A stretch of DNA of 64,000 bases from Ridgeia piscesae (Eukaryota > Annelida > Polychaeta > Sabellida > Siboglinidae): the NCBI GenBank assembly GCA_025642075.2, contig JAODUO010000077.1:583237-647236 (forward strand), given 5' to 3'. The notes beneath the pieces are model-generated. The model saw only the letters and a program-made list of their open reading frames with translations, did not search any database and was not told where the DNA came from. Positions 1-25,182 of the stretch are shown here, one piece after another. How positions within the stretch are numbered: position 1 is the stretch's first letter; each line of letters starts with the position of its first letter. The translations under genes were made by a program, and so were the position numbers.

Positions 1-1926
1 CAGAAGCCTGAAGTGCGCAAGGCACAGCGTGAGCAGGCTATCAGGTGTGTATTGTTGTTGTGACGCCCTTTGCATGTGGCAAACAAGACACAAAAGGGTC
101 GTTCATAATTACCAATATTTTCAGAAGCGTACAAAGAGTACGCTTTTCTTTCCCTTCTTGATGCTTTTGCTGAAAATATTAATTGTTGTAACTGATACAT
201 ACCAACAATAGCCAGTAGGCTATAACAGTTTACATTTATTGTAATTTATAATTATACAGGTCAAATGTATTTACATTTATTTTAATTTACAATTATACAG
301 GTAAAATTTACCAATGTGTCACTATGTCCGTTGTCACACTTTCTTGCCACTTGCTCTCTTCCTAGCGAAATCATGCAGCTGTACGAGTCTGTAAAACTAA
401 AAAAAGTGTTTATTTTTTGGAAAGTACAGAAACCTCATATCCCTTCCCTCAGTGTATGCTTCAGAAAATGTTGACAATTATGAACGACCCCCTAAGGCCA
501 TGTCTGCTCCATAAAGTTAGGAAAATCATATTGAGGCGTAGCTTTTTAGGCTAAATTTCGCAGAAAAATACCACATCTATTTGCATACCCTTGCCTGTCT
601 CGTTGATATCACGATATCACTAGTACAAAGTAAATTAGTGTAGTTATCCATCAAACATTGAAATGTGATGATCTTTCCGAGTCATCTGCCCTCTGATTTA
701 CCCTATATAGTAACTAATAAACAATGCTGCTAGGTTGACTCCTACGTGTTGCCCAGTGCATTTCAAATCGACCAAAAAGCATAACAACTATGGTGCAGGC
801 ATGCTGACATTGCCTGGAATCATATCCAGGATAGAAATGGGTTAAAGCTACGGAGTCCCATGGATGCCTACAAAAGGACATCTAAAGAATTCATATATGA
901 AACAAGAGATTGAATTGAAGCCTGCTTTCTAAGCGCATGAAGTTAACAGTACAATTTTAGCATAAAGAGAATAATTTTTTTAATGTGTCGACCCGTCCAT
1001 ACTACATTTTGGACAAAATGTATACAGTTAAATTTTGATGTTATAAAATCAGTAGGTCAGTTTTACTCACCCGGTTTGTTTGTGATGTCCAGGGCAGCGA
1101 AGGAGAAGCAGAGGGTGAAGGAGGCGCAGAAGAAGGCCGTCAAGGTAATGCTATATTTATCATTTGGTTTCAGGTTTAGTTATAAAAATTACCAAATACT
1201 TCAGTAATCTGCATGACCAAATCTGAAGTGTGAGCTTGATTTCCCAAGAGTTATATATGAGAAATAAAAAATCTGTTATCCTGGTATATTTCAAGTCGAT
1301 TTATCTCTTGAAATAATGTATACAGTTGTGGATTTTCAGTGGAAAAATTAAAAATATTTTTTATTGTTCTTGGTAACTTGTGAAGAGGTCGGCATTACCC
1401 CGTCACTCTTGTTTTGTACCCTTCATTGTCCCATCTCGTTCTCCACTTCCAACCTCTGTACATGGGTCATACCAAAACTGATATGTTTGATGAGGATTGT
1501 GTATGATGTATCAAACTAATTTAACCTTATACGTGCCGAGTCGTTATGAAACAAATTGCATGTATATCAATTTGATGTTTCAAGATAATACTGTATGAAC
1601 ATTGACTGATATTTTACAATTTTGACTTTTTGTCACCAAATGATACTTTAAAGTCTCTTCTATCAACTGGAAATTCTTTGTTCTCATCTATAATACCGGT
1701 ACTATTAACTACTTTTTACAACTTTTTTTAGAAAGACTAACATTTGCTTAGTTTTGGACGTGTGACCCATTTCATTAGGACTCGACATGTAAGTAATATA
1801 ACATTTGGATGCTATTTGGTGATGTGATGGTTGGTTTGTCAACAGGGGCCGGCGGGCAAGATGTCCAAGCAGAAGATGCCCAAGACAGCGCACCAAGCCA
1901 GGCCACATGTAGGTGGAAGGCGATAG
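1..1926 (+). CDS. RPL24: 60S ribosomal protein L24 (eL24), C-terminal exons only
   Basis: Structural protein of the large cytosolic ribosomal subunit. Three exons are readable: 1-44 (cut by the window edge, donor gtgtgt), 1093-1144 (acceptor ccag, donor gtaatg) and 1846-1926 (acceptor aacag, stop TAG at 1924-1926). The phases are 2, 0 and closed, so the exons join in frame to the last 58 residues. The first exon reads KPEVRKAQREQAI, the hallmark of eL24 just after its zinc-ribbon core. The rest is a Lys/Ala/Gln-rich tail ending RPHVGGRR, close to the usual VGGKR end of animal eL24. The N-terminal zinc-binding part lies upstream of the window. A canonical poly(A) signal follows 27 bases after the stop. 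Identification is firm from the conserved helix and the C-terminal motif. Confidence 0.93.
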
Positions 1927-1952
1927 ACTCTCCACTTCCCACAAAGTGTATA

Positions 1953-1958
1953 AATAAA
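1953..1958 (+). terminator. Poly(A) signal of RPL24
   Basis: AATAAA lies 27 bases after the RPL24 stop codon. The short 3' UTR is typical of ribosomal protein genes. Confidence 0.75.
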
Positions 1959-2129
1959 ACTGCTGGTGTCAATGGTTCTGTTGTGTTCGTGTCCTTCCAT
2001 CCATACTTTTGTGTGCTCACAGGTGGTCGGTCATATTGGTCACTAAATCACAAAATATGTGAAGTGAGACATACGTGTGGGTGGGTTGGTCATTACCGGT
2101 TATGTAAGGGGAATTATGGTAGTTAGAAT

Positions 2130-5100
2130 GTGTTTTTGGACAAAATACTTCAAATTGTTTCTTACATATTCCAGTAGGATTGTATATAATAATAACAATT
2201 ACTGGTACATAAATTACAGGTAAATCACTTTTATCCTTGGGTATTCAAGTATTTGGGGCTGCTATTCCATTTGGTATATGATGGACGTTTACAGAAAACT
2301 TTATTTTAGGTAACACCTTTTCAGAACACATGATTATGTAGTTTGGATTGTATTCTGGAAATTCTTAATCTGTATAAAAATGTTTAGGTCTTGTTCGTCA
2401 CATTTGGAGTGATCGATCCATAACAATGTGGTGGACTTGATGCAATAATGTGTTGGAAATTATAAGGGTAATATATATATATATATATGATTAAGAATTG
2501 TTATACTGAATATGGAAAATTCAGAGCAATGCAACAATAATAGTAATTAGGAAATGGAAAACTACAAAACATTAAAACCACACGAAATGTAGGCATTTTA
2601 TCGCAGCCCTAAACGCCAGATGGCGTAACGACCAGTAAGCAGGCAAATGCAAGCCGGTACGTTGCTACACGTTCGGTACTAGTACTAAACAGTGTTGGGT
2701 TTTTGCTACTCCTCCACGTACAAATGCATTTAAACGCCTGATGATCTTTTCAAAAGTACCTTCACTGAAGCCTTCAGTCTAACAATCTACTCGAATATAA
2801 TCTGACCTAAAACTTAACTCTAAACTTGGGCGACTATCGTGTCGCCACCTAGCGGGCAACTAGTTATGCAAATTTGTAATTCAGCTAAATTGTTCGATCC
2901 ATAATGATGGTGGTTGAATCAAGTTATTTTAAGCTAGGCTAAATGGAACGGTGTGTGCGACTAAAATATACATGTGTCGTGTGATCTAACGACGAAATCT
3001 TGCCGTTACATAGCCTCGGTTATCCAGGCTCCGTGAGGTGGCAGCACTTTTAAGCCCCTCAACTCTGCCTGGGGAAAGAAAGGCTCTGCATTTGTTAGGC
3101 CTTACCCCAGATTAGGGTAGAGACGCTGATTGGCTCTCAGGCCAACTACGAAATAAAAATTAAAATAACGATTTTACAAGATACAGATACAAGATAATGA
3201 TATCCTATTAGAAGTATTCAACATTGAACTTATATTAACACAAAAATAAGTAAAAATTCATATTTACATTTGTTTATAAAATAAGAATTACGGCAGGATT
3301 AACCAGTATCTGTTAGGTGGCAGCATTGTTTAGCACCACACGAATAACGTACAAATTAACTAAGGATACATTTAAAAAAATCAAATAATGCTCTATTATA
3401 AAACTTAAAAATTAAACTTATATTAACACAAAATAAATAGACATACAAATTTGCAGTTGTTTATAAAATAGAAAGTACGGCAGGATTAACCAGTGTCCGT
3501 GAGGTGGCAGTATTGTCTAGATCACGCGGATAAACAAACAAAAGCCGACTAACTAACCAGACTGTCTTCTCGGCGTAGTTCCGCTACGAACTTATGCACA
3601 TATGTCCACATTAAGTCCGTGGTTCCGCAGCCGACCGACCGACAGTCGGTTAAGCGAAACTAGCCGTTACCTGATTAAAATTAATATAACTTTCCCGGTA
3701 GATGGCGTGACCTAACAACGCACTCACACGTATGGGATCAAAACTTAAAACAGATATCGCATTAAACGACGAAACGTCCGAGATTGAGCGAGATCTGCGC
3801 GCATGTGTTCCCACCGTGGGAGTCCCCCAGCTGCTATCTAATAGCTTTGCTAAAACCACCACATATTTAGCCTCGGTTACATAAGTTGCATTTCTGAAGG
3901 CCCTCACTACCGTGTAGGGTAGAGACGAAGTTAGACTCTCAAGCTGTCTGTGAAATAACAAATTAAACAAGGGTACACTTTTTTACACCTGTCATGGCAT
4001 GCACATTCCAGTGTCGTTTCGTACGTCTTTGCTAACAAATTAATAAGAACTTTTCGGCGCAGAAAATGTACATTTTTATTGTTGTATGTCCTAAATAGCC
4101 ATCTAAACCATCGAACACTAATGAAAGTACTTTCTTTACAAATTAGTTGTGCAAATATTTAGATCTTGTCTTTAAACTTATCTCACAAACACGTTCCCTC
4201 TCCTGGATAGGATGGCTTCTGAAGGAATTGAAAGTTGCGCATTTTAGTGTAATGTAGGCTTAGACGTAATAAGAACGTGGGAACAATGGCAGGTGTTTGA
4301 AATAAGGCCGAGCAATACCATACATGATCATCATTCAAACCAACCACATTTGTTATCGCAAACATTGACATTTGTTTGACTGTTTGTGGAATTTCAAGGG
4401 TTCACGCTAAATTTTGCAATCAAACAGTACATACTGGAGAATTGTGCTAAGCAGTGGAATCGAGTCCACAACGTTTAAAAAAATACACAACAATAGACAC
4501 GTTTTTACATTTATTTTACACCACATTTACAATGGGTACAATATACATTGTGTGATATCAATACATGTACACATCTGAGCAGTTTTTACTAACTAATGCA
4601 AATTTACTGAGCTACATCGCAAAAATCACTGAACGTTGTCTGAACATGCTGATCGGCCCTTGTAGTTTGGCTGTTGGATGTCCAAATAACCTGAAGTGAC
4701 CGTGATAACTGTGCGAACCGTGTGTAATAAAGACGTTAGAAAAGTAATCATATTTTGGAATTCAACAACTTGTTTGTGAAGGTGACGTCATTAGCGGTGA
4801 CCAGACAGATAAACAGGCAAAACAAATCGTGCTTCTTGTTACGCAATTTTTATTATATGAAAACAATACTATGTACAAAAACACCCTTGAAAAACTAAGT
4901 ATTATGGACGCATTTCAGATTTCTGCTTCGCACTGCCAATGTGGTTTAGGTTAAGCCAAAATGGCAGCTAAGCTAGGAAATCTATAACAGAAATACATGG
5001 CTTTGACTTTTATCTATTTTTATGACTAATCAATTATTGATCTTTGCTTTGCATACATTTTTTTTTGCTTTCCACAAAATACTATGTTTTTGACAAAATA

Positions 5101-5540
5101 CCTTTGCTTAACTGTTCAAAAAATAATAAAGTTTCACGTTCTATGAAATGTTATCGCCAAATCTTTAGACATGTGCTCCTCGCACAATGCTCAGCTGTTG
5201 CGCAGATAATCTAAACAACTTAATTTCAAAGCAAACAACGCGGAAGTGATTACGAAAATACCTTATCCCTGATCCGTACCGTTCGAGTGTATTTAATACT
5301 GCGCAATAAGAAGGCACAACGTGTAATACTTCATCAATCAAAACACCAATAATACCTGCACGTATTAACCACAAGTGACCGAAAACCGTCTGTTGGCTTT
5401 CTTTTTGGCGGGAATATTACCATTCCTTCCATTTCGAAGCGGGACGTCTGAGGAGCCTCGCTATGGTGTTAGCGACGACCAATGCGTGCCGTACTAGCTC
5501 ATTCCACTGGGCGGGGATTGTCACGGGTCCTGCCACGGCC
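2130..5540. other. Intergenic region RPL24 / PACRG
   Basis: No supported coding exon. The genes on either side converge here, so both 3' UTRs must end in this stretch. It contains a short (TA)n at about 2470-2488, a local ~120-bp duplication (about 3222-3340 and 3418-3520) sharing GGCAGGATTAACCAGT and GTGGCAG, and degenerate copies of a repeat containing AGGGTAGAGACG (about 3000-3150 and 3840-3950). TTTATT on the + strand at 4849-4854 would be an AATAAA for PACRG on the minus strand, but other copies exist and none is proven. Confidence 0.6.
3222..3525. repeat. Local duplication of a dispersed repeat (GGCAGGATTAACCAGT family)
   Basis: Two imperfect direct copies begin TATATTAACACAAAA (about 3222 and 3418). 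Each runs through TTGTTTATAAAATA to GGCAGGATTAACCAGT, then GGTGGCAG and ATTGT. A third copy of the downstream part lies at 59968-60012. A related block with AGAGACGCTGATTGG at about 3118-3140 recurs in inverted orientation at about 22575-22600. No coding capacity or clear termini were seen, so the family is not classified. Confidence 0.6.
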
Positions 5541-5541
5541 G

Positions 5542-6860
5542 CTAGTTGAGCATACACGACTCGTACGTGGGCACCATGTATTTGATGTTTATGAAGGCGT
5601 CGTCACCGCCATGGCGCTCAAACGCCTCAAGTGTCTCCTGAATGAGGTCGCCGAGGTTCTCCCGCTTCTGTTGGCTGTAGTCGATGCCGTCGCCCGAGTT
5701 CACTACAACCGCAACGGAACGCTACACACGGCTGCACCAGCTGCCCATAGAAACAGTGCAGCTGCCCTGGGTACAATTTATGTATCCAGTACCGGTGACA
5801 TGGTCCCAGTTTCAGCCGGTCCCAGATTCGGCACGAATCTGCCGAATGTGGGACCGCAACGGTAACAGGCCAGGATTCTACGTTGTTACTGACTTAGTTT
5901 CCGTTAGTCGTTAGTAAGACATCAAGTATTCCAATATGGTTGTTATTCGCGAGTTTTTAATAAAAATGCATGCGCGGCAAGCGTTTTGACGAAATTCGGC
6001 CCGGGCGTGACGTGTGCCATCAATGCTATGTGAGAGGGGGACCGCGGTTGCTCGCGCATGCGAGGTATGCGTTTAATCGAATCTGGGACCGGCCGAATCT
6101 GGGACCACCACACCGGCAGTATGTTCAATTTGCTGACGTCACAACCAAAATTACACGCGATACCTCCGTCAAGCTTTGTCAACAATACCGATAACGTTTA
6201 ACTATGTGAACTACATTACTACTGCCACATAACTGCTCTCACCGAGCAAATAATACTGCATACATTTGACGCTATAACAACTTTCCGTTAGGTTTTTGTC
6301 ATAAAGATAATGAAAACTAGAATTTAAACAAAATATACGACGAAAAGCACGTGTGCAAGCAGCCATTTTGCTGACCGCTAACGGAGTTTGCTAAGCAAAG
6401 CGTGACGCAGGTCTCGAGCATAATTGTGATGACGTAAGCAAATCGCGCCGCCATCAGTTACCAGCCTATTTGTGCAGGATTTTGATCTCCTAGTGATATT
6501 TCTTTTTCAGTGACCATAAGCTACTTTATTCGCAAAAATCATCGAAAGTAGTATGTTGTTAAATATCATTTTTATGATTTCGTAATAATAAATACAACGT
6601 AAGCAAAATAAATTGGACACAGTGTGAGGGTGCCATCACCATACAACATAGCGCGGGCTAGAAGAGATCCAGCTCTATGACCCACTAGCTCTGACTGCAC
6701 AGTACACAGTATATAGTATATACCTTAGTTTGCTTTAAATGTTTACAATATAGACAACGATAACGTCGCGCATACTTTAAAAAAAACACGACAGGTTGAC
6801 ACACACATCGCAGCAATATATATTCGCGCGCGCGTGTACACACGCATACGCACACACACA

Positions 6861-6926
<66 letters not shown>

Positions 6927-9900
6927 CCCTACGATGCACTACTAAAATACAAGTTGTTGTCAAAAGTACAGGCATTAGTTGATGTGTATACCACTAACAG
7001 GTGACGAGGGTGTGTACGTAGTTATGTACACCGTAACCAAGTGCACAGCTACTTGTTCAAAGGGAAATACAAGACGAACAGTGGTCCCACTGCTGGGGAA
7101 AACACGCAACTATTGTATACCATACAGTCTAATACTAGGAACTGCCCCGTTTCTGACGAGTGACGCGTGATCAGCGAAGCTATGTATAATTAATTTTACA
7201 CGCTGGCTGTTGCAACGTTCCAATGCACGGGTCAACGTCACAGTAAATTACTAATTAAAACAAGATCGTTTTGCGTTGTTAAGGACAGCAACACAACCGG
7301 CCACAAACGTGTGAACTTCCTCGTAGGCAGTTCAGAAACGGGTAATTACTTGGGTAAAACTGCTAAGCTAACCAAAGTGTTCAGAGTGGAAGGACAATGA
7401 GTGAACACTAACTTTATGACACGTGAATTAAATCAACTACATACGGTGGTCACAATTCGGTGCTAAAACTACAATAGAATGGGCGGATAATACAGTACTA
7501 AATACTTCAATAGCACTAGTATTGCCAAAATACAAACGGCCGACCGTTCTCAACATAGGGGTAGATGTGAAAGTCATATAGAGGATAAGCAAACAATTGG
7601 TCTGCAGACGAGGATGTAGAAGAAACACAAAAGTGAATTAAGTTGGCCATGAAATCATAGGTGTCGATTTTTAACAAGCTAATAGAGTAGATAGGTAGAC
7701 TAAGGCTTGCTAGCTACAAGAATGCTCACTCAAGATATGAGACAGAAAGGTTCGGAAGCGTAGCTCTCTTGGCTTGAGAAGACACTGTGACGAAGTTTCA
7801 CTAGAAATAAACCTTAGAACACATGTTAATATCAACAGTCAAGACAGCGAGGATGTCACGAACAACGTACATGATGCATGAGTGTAAGTATCGATGTTAC
7901 TGGTATTTCTTTACAAGGCTCACGGTAAAATGCAGAGTTAATGAAGCCACGCGTGAATTGCTCTGAGCTACTACGTACGGTTTTTGTTCTTGAAGATGTT
8001 GAGGACCGGCAGGATCTGTCGGTAGTAAGGCACCAGAGCCTCGCCTACCATCTCGGCCGAGACGACGAGATGCTGCAGCACCTTGAGCGTGATGCACATC
8101 ACCATCGCGTTCCGTGTGCTCAACGCATCTGCAACAAGCAACTCTAGTTAGACACAAGCCTCGCAGAGGGAGCCACCGGCGTCATTTCCCTATCAAAATT
8201 ATGCTCTGATTGCAAATGTATTTTTTTTATTTAACTGAGATAACCCTAGATTAAAACCATACCTAGCTTTACTTATCGTCTTCATTATATCAGTTATACC
8301 CCATATTTGTCTTCATGCATGAAAGAATTAACATGGTGACGAAATTATTAACTAAAAGCTAAGAAATACTGTTACTTGTAATCATAAATGACACTGTTAT
8401 ATTTATATAGCGCTTTTCCAATATTCGATGTTCACAGCGCTGTACAAAAAGTTCTTGAAAATAGGTTAAGTCTTTAGTTTTACTTTAAAAGCAGCAGTGA
8501 TCATAGGTGTTAATGTCAGATGTTGCGGCAGCATAGTCCATAGACTTATGAAACTAAGTAAAGAAAATTACAAGAAAGTCACCTGGCTATTCGATTCTCA
8601 GATGCATGTATGACTACTTACTTTTGATAGGGATGATTAGCTGTGGGATTACAGGCAGGATCTTCGAGCCACCATGTTCCAGCATGTCGTGCACACCTTG
8701 CCGGGCAAAGAACTCGTACGGGTGCTCGGTTTCACACAAGCCGTCGAAGAACAGTGGCAGGTAATGATGGTAGTCTAGCTTCTCAATCTCCACCTAGCAA
8801 TCAATAAACAAATGCTGTGTTCAATGAGTGAGTCTTCATTTGAGAATGCATGTGTGCATATCAAGATAGTCGTGTGTGCATGTCAAGATCATTATATTTT
8901 TAACTACTAATTCACAGACAGTAATTTTAGACTACATTCCGTCCAACACTGTAGGCAATTTGCACATCTTTTGTTCTTACACAAGTGTGTACACTTCCAT
9001 CTAAACTCTTCCTATCTTGTAGAGGCTATCCAATTTCACTGTCCTTCGACCATGATCTCTGTGAAACTTGACAAGTTTTGGAGTTTCCAATAGCAAAATC
9101 AACATTAGAAAGCACTCTGTTTTGAATAGATGTATAATGTTCAATACAATGTGTTAACATTTCTTTGGATATGTTTTCCATTTTCAAAAATGTAAACTTT
9201 TAGATCTGCATTTCAAAAACATATCTATCATAATGGATGTTGTTTGTATACTTTATATTGTTTTCTATTTAATTGTTGATATTGTGTATGTATGTGTTAA
9301 TTTTCCTTATTGTGGTTTTTATTATTTATATGTATTGTTCAGTTATCCTTCCTGTTGTTGGATCCTCTGGTGTTGAATTTTGAAGAAATGCAACACAGTA
9401 CAGTACAGTACAGTACAGTACAGTACAGTACAGTACAGTACAGTACAGTACAGTACAGTACAGTACAGTACAGTATAGTACAGTACAGTACAGTATAGTA
9501 CAGTACAGTATAGTACAGTATAGTACAGTATAGTACAGTATAGTACAGTATAGTACAGTATAGTATAGTATAGTACAATAGAGTACAATAGAGTACAATA
9601 GAGTACAATAGAGTACAATAGAGTACAATAGAGTACAATAGAGTACAATACACTATAGTACAATACACTACAATAGAGTACAATACACTACAATAGAGTA
9701 CAATACACTATAGTACAAATACACTATAGTACAATACACTATAGTACAATACACTATAGTACAATACACTATAGTACAATACACTATAGTACAATACACT
9801 ATAGTACAATACACTATAGTACAATACACTATAGTACAATACACTATAGTACAATACACTATAGTACAGTACACTATAGTACAGCACACTATAGTACAGT

Positions 9901-12037
9901 ACACTATAGTACAGTACACTATAGTACAGTACACTATAGTACAGTACAATATAGTACAGTACAATATAGTACAGTACAATATAGTACAGTACAATATAGT
10001 ACAGTACAATATAGTACAGTACATATAGTACAGTACAATATAGTACAGTACAATATAGTACAGTACAATAGAGTACAGTACAATAGAGTACAGTACAATA
10101 GAGTACAGTACAATAGAGTACAGTACAATAGAGTATACAATAGATACAGTACATAGTACAGTACAATAGTACAGTACATAGTACAGTACAATATAGTACA
10201 GTACAATAGAGTACAGTACAATAGAGTACAGTACAATAGAGTACAGTACAATAGAGTACAGTACAATAGAGTACAGTACAATAGAGTACAGTACAATAGA
10301 GTACAGTACAATAGAGTACAGTACAATAGAGTACAGTACAATAGAGTACAGTACAATAGAGTACAGTACAATAGAGTACAGTACAATAGAGTACAGTACA
10401 ATAGAGTACAGTACAATAGAGTACAGTACAATAGAGTACAGTGCAGCACAGCACAGTACATACAATAAAACTTTGTTTCTTGCAATTCATAAAACATGAG
10501 CTCACTCACCTTCCATGCAATTTTGTTTCCCTTTGTGTCATGTTCTAATGCAATAGGGAAGTCGCCTCTCTCGTAGAACTTTCTAAAGCTTGTGAAGCCA
10601 GAGGGCCTCCTCTGGAAGGCACCAGCCTTAGGTGGCCCGCCAACCTGGATGAAATGGTCAAGAATAAAAATGTTTGATGGTCAACAATATGTTTCTTGAT
10701 CATCCCCACAGAATGAACATGACTGCATAATTTCTTACAGTATGACAAGTAAAACACATCATTTATTAATGGCCTGATATAAAACTAAGTGCATCTTTGC
10801 AACATATCATTCGGGTTCCAGAGCTTTCAAAATACCAGATGTGATGTGAAGAAATTGCAGATGATATATTTTTACAACACTGTTTTCAAAGAACTTATTC
10901 AAATGTCTATAGTTATCCTAAAATATGTTTCATAAGAAAAATAATTAAAGATAAGATTAAACTGACAAACAGTCCTTAACTTGTTATACTTCTTTCCGTA
11001 AACCTGGTACAATAAGTTGTAATAGTGCAATAGTACCATGTACATATACACTCACATGCCCAAAACACACATACGCACTACAAAGTCAGATTCCTCTTCT
11101 TATTCTTTCAGGTTACCTCAAAATGTTGATGACAATTATTGATTTTAGGATAAACAATAAGGAACACTAGGTTGCTGCTAAATATATGGGTTTGTGGGAG
11201 AGGGGGATATAAAATGACGGGGAAGCGAGTGGGGAGAGTTGTGTTGGCTTTGTTTTACCAAGAATGGATTGAATATGTTCAACTGTCTACAGATTATACA
11301 GGATAACAGTTTCATTATGTAGCCAGTGAGTTGAGATATGAATAGTGGTAAATATTGTGGGTTATGCTTATCATGACATGCTAGTGACATTTTACATTTG
11401 GTGGGAAGCAGTGGTCGTGGGGTAGTGCGCCGAACTGTCAATCGAGGGGACGGTGGTTCAATCCCACCTGCCGCCGTTTCGAAATGTAGGCAATTTCGTT
11501 CACCCCACAGTTGCCTGTGTCTTTCTGAAGAGACTCTAAAAACTGGTGGTCCCTTCTATCTGGTGTCTGTCTATATGCCAGGGGGGTAAAAGTGTAACCT
11601 GTAGTGGACTAAGTAATTCTTACTAGTACGTAGCCCTGGTAGGCGTTTTGCTCTACTAAAAGATCAGAATCAGAATAAGTCAACACTATTAAGTTTTTAC
11701 AACAAACTTGTCAAAGTCTTTAAAGACTACTAGTACTTAGCTTACAGTTACAATGAAAATTAAGTTCCAAATCCACAAGTATACAATTGTCAACTAATAA
11801 TTTATATTAAAACGTTGCACACCCACTTCGATAAAAGAAAATAATAGCTTGACGCAATATACGTGAGAACCATCTGAGTACTTGACATGCGACATGGTTA
11901 CTTACATCGACTTTGCTGGCTCTGTGTGTAAATGCGTACATCCGTGGACAATCTTGCCCGGGTCCACACGCATAGGCTGGGTTAAGCTTTCCTCTTTTAT
12001 TGCCATAAGAAATCATCTCAGGTTCCATAGCCGTCAT
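5542..12037 (-). CDS. PACRG: Parkin co-regulated gene protein (PACRG), five exons
   Basis: PACRG is a microtubule inner protein of axonemal doublets, with PACRG forming part of the inner junction of cilia and flagella. Minus-strand exons: 12037-11906, 10644-10510, 8793-8622, 8128-7979 and 5702-5542. All have GT-AG introns and phases 0, 0, 1, 1, giving 249 residues, close to the ~257 of vertebrate PACRG. Diagnostic stretches are [17 protein letters not shown] and KGNKIAWK (exon 2), [18 protein letters not shown] and [14 protein letters not shown] (exon 3), [15 protein letters not shown] and [14 protein letters not shown] (exon 4), and [15 protein letters not shown] with the end [10 protein letters not shown] (exon 5). 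This is the full conserved PACRG core and C terminus. The N-terminal 44 residues are variable; the ATG at 12037 is chosen as the first in frame after a possible acceptor, and an additional upstream exon cannot be excluded. It is head-to-head with MRPS15, not parkin. Confidence 0.95.
5787..6121. mobile_element. MITE with ~40-bp TIRs and CAGTA target duplication
   Basis: The element runs from CCGGTG at 5792 to CACCGG at 6116 (about 325 bp). Its ends are inverted repeats of about 40 bp with few mismatches. Each end contains two spaced copies of GGTCCCAG (the inner one within GGTCCCAGATTCG). It is flanked by a perfect 5-bp direct repeat CAGTA (5787-5791 and 6117-6121). The left end also folds on itself, since GGTCCCAGATTCGGC is followed by CGAATGTGGGACC. 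No transposase is encoded. It lies in PACRG intron 4, about 85 bp on the intron side of exon 5. The superfamily is unassigned. Confidence 0.75.
6110..6425. repeat. Dispersed repeat, copy 1 (second copy near 34.6 kb)
   Basis: This stretch of PACRG intron 4 shares an ordered set of motifs with 34.6-34.9 kb: ACCTCCGTCAAGCT, a GTGAACTACATTACT-like block, a TTTTTGTCATAAA-like block, CGTGTGCA and AGCAGCCATTTT. The order and orientation are the same. There is no open reading frame of note. Confidence 0.55.
6830..6925. repeat. (CA)n / (CACG)n microsatellite
   Basis: Mixed CACACA and CGCACGCA dinucleotide tract of about 95 bp in PACRG intron 4. Confidence 0.95.
9391..10457. repeat. CAGTA-derived satellite with ordered variant zones
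   Basis: About 1.07 kb built from the pentamer CAGTA and its variants. It starts as pure (CAGTA)n (9391 to about 9474), becomes mixtures of TAGTA and CAGTA, then ~10-bp GAGTACAATA units, then 15-bp units with CACTATAGTACAATA, and ends (about 10190-10457) in near-identical 15-bp units AGAGTACAGTACAAT. Nearly every unit contains the GTAC palindrome. The array lies in PACRG intron 2 and ends about 50 bp short of the exon 2 splice donor. The long reading frames across it on both strands are a by-product of unit lengths divisible by five and three. Confidence 0.97.
11402..11679 (+). mobile_element. tRNA-derived SINE
   Basis: The head resembles a tRNA gene with an A-box-like segment (TGGTCGTGGGGTAGTGCGCC, about 11412-11431) and a B box GGTTCAATCCC (11455-11465). 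It is followed by an unrelated body of about 200 bp and a short simple tail ending near AGAATCAGAATAAG. The head alone cannot fold into a complete functional tRNA with a CCA-stem partner, so a SINE is preferred to a tRNA gene. It lies in PACRG intron 1, opposite to the gene. Confidence 0.65.
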
Positions 12038-12238
12038 CTTGGTCGTTTGATATATGCCCACTGCTTTCTTTCTTGTAACTCCCCTGTTTGTAGAACGAAA
12101 CAAATACAACGGTATCAACTAAAAACTGGCAGGCAGAAGTTCCTAAAGTATGTTGCCAGGGCACTCGGGGACCCGTATGTAAACTACCGTCGCTAAGTAC
12201 TTCGGGGTCTTTCGGCAATATCCGTAAATTTTCGCCCA

Positions 12239-12247
12239 ACCGGAAGT
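12239..12247 (+). promoter_or_regulatory. ETS/GABP-like element
   Basis: ACCGGAAGT fits the ETS-family core with its preferred flanks. It lies 18 bp from the YY1-like site. Confidence 0.45.
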
Positions 12248-12264
12248 CCCATAATTCATCGTTA

Positions 12265-12275
12265 AAGATGGCGGC
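12265..12275 (+). promoter_or_regulatory. YY1-like element
   Basis: AAGATGGCGGC matches the YY1 promoter consensus and lies 122 bp before the MRPS15 start codon. Confidence 0.5.
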
Positions 12276-12396
12276 GCCCGTGCACGGCCGCGTTTGACAG
12301 TTTCAAGGACTCTTTCGAGAAATCGCATTCTTTTATCCAATTACGAGATATTCAGTTTTACGGAAAGAATTATAATTTAATAGGTAAAATTCCAAA

Positions 12397-24989
<12,593 letters not shown>

Positions 24990-25053
24990 AACTGTCAGAC
25001 GAAGAACGGCACAGCTGAATGCTTACTAATATGTTGGAAAATTCCCCTCTAGA

Positions 25054-25059
25054 AATAAA
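25054..25059 (+). terminator. Poly(A) signal of MRPS15
   Basis: AATAAA lies 65 bases after the MRPS15 stop codon. Confidence 0.7.
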
Positions 25060-25108
25060 GATGATTAAGCATCCTTTTTCTGGATTAAATACTTTACTTT
25101 TCGAATAA

Positions 25109-25110
<2 letters not shown>

Positions 25111-25182
<72 letters not shown>

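Larger units (their letters stand above)
12038..12396. promoter_or_regulatory. Bidirectional promoter region PACRG / MRPS15
   Basis: The proposed start codons of PACRG (minus, 12037) and MRPS15 (plus, 12397) are only 359 bp apart and point away from each other. In between are an ETS/GABP-like site ACCGGAAGT (12239-12247) and a YY1-like site AAGATGGCGGC (12265-12275), followed by a CG-rich stretch. These two motifs are common in promoters of nuclear genes for mitochondrial ribosomal proteins. No TATA box stands out. Transcription starts are inferred, not seen. Confidence 0.65.

Noticed and set aside
664..696. Box C/D snoRNA in RPL24 intron 1 (GTGATGA at 665-671, CTGA at 693-696)
   Set aside because: Box spacing is far too short for a C/D snoRNA and no flanking terminal stem is present.
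9668..10505. Open frames of 265 codons (SIVLY / CTVLY repeats) on the minus strand
   Set aside because: They lie wholly in the CAGTA-derived satellite inside a PACRG intron; all frames are open because the units lack stops.
11402..11475. Functional tRNA gene
   Set aside because: A and B boxes are present, but the acceptor stem does not close and the sequence continues into a SINE body.
12018..12239. Separate minus-strand ORF upstream of PACRG
   Set aside because: It is out of frame with PACRG exon 1 and spans the shared promoter region; no family similarity.
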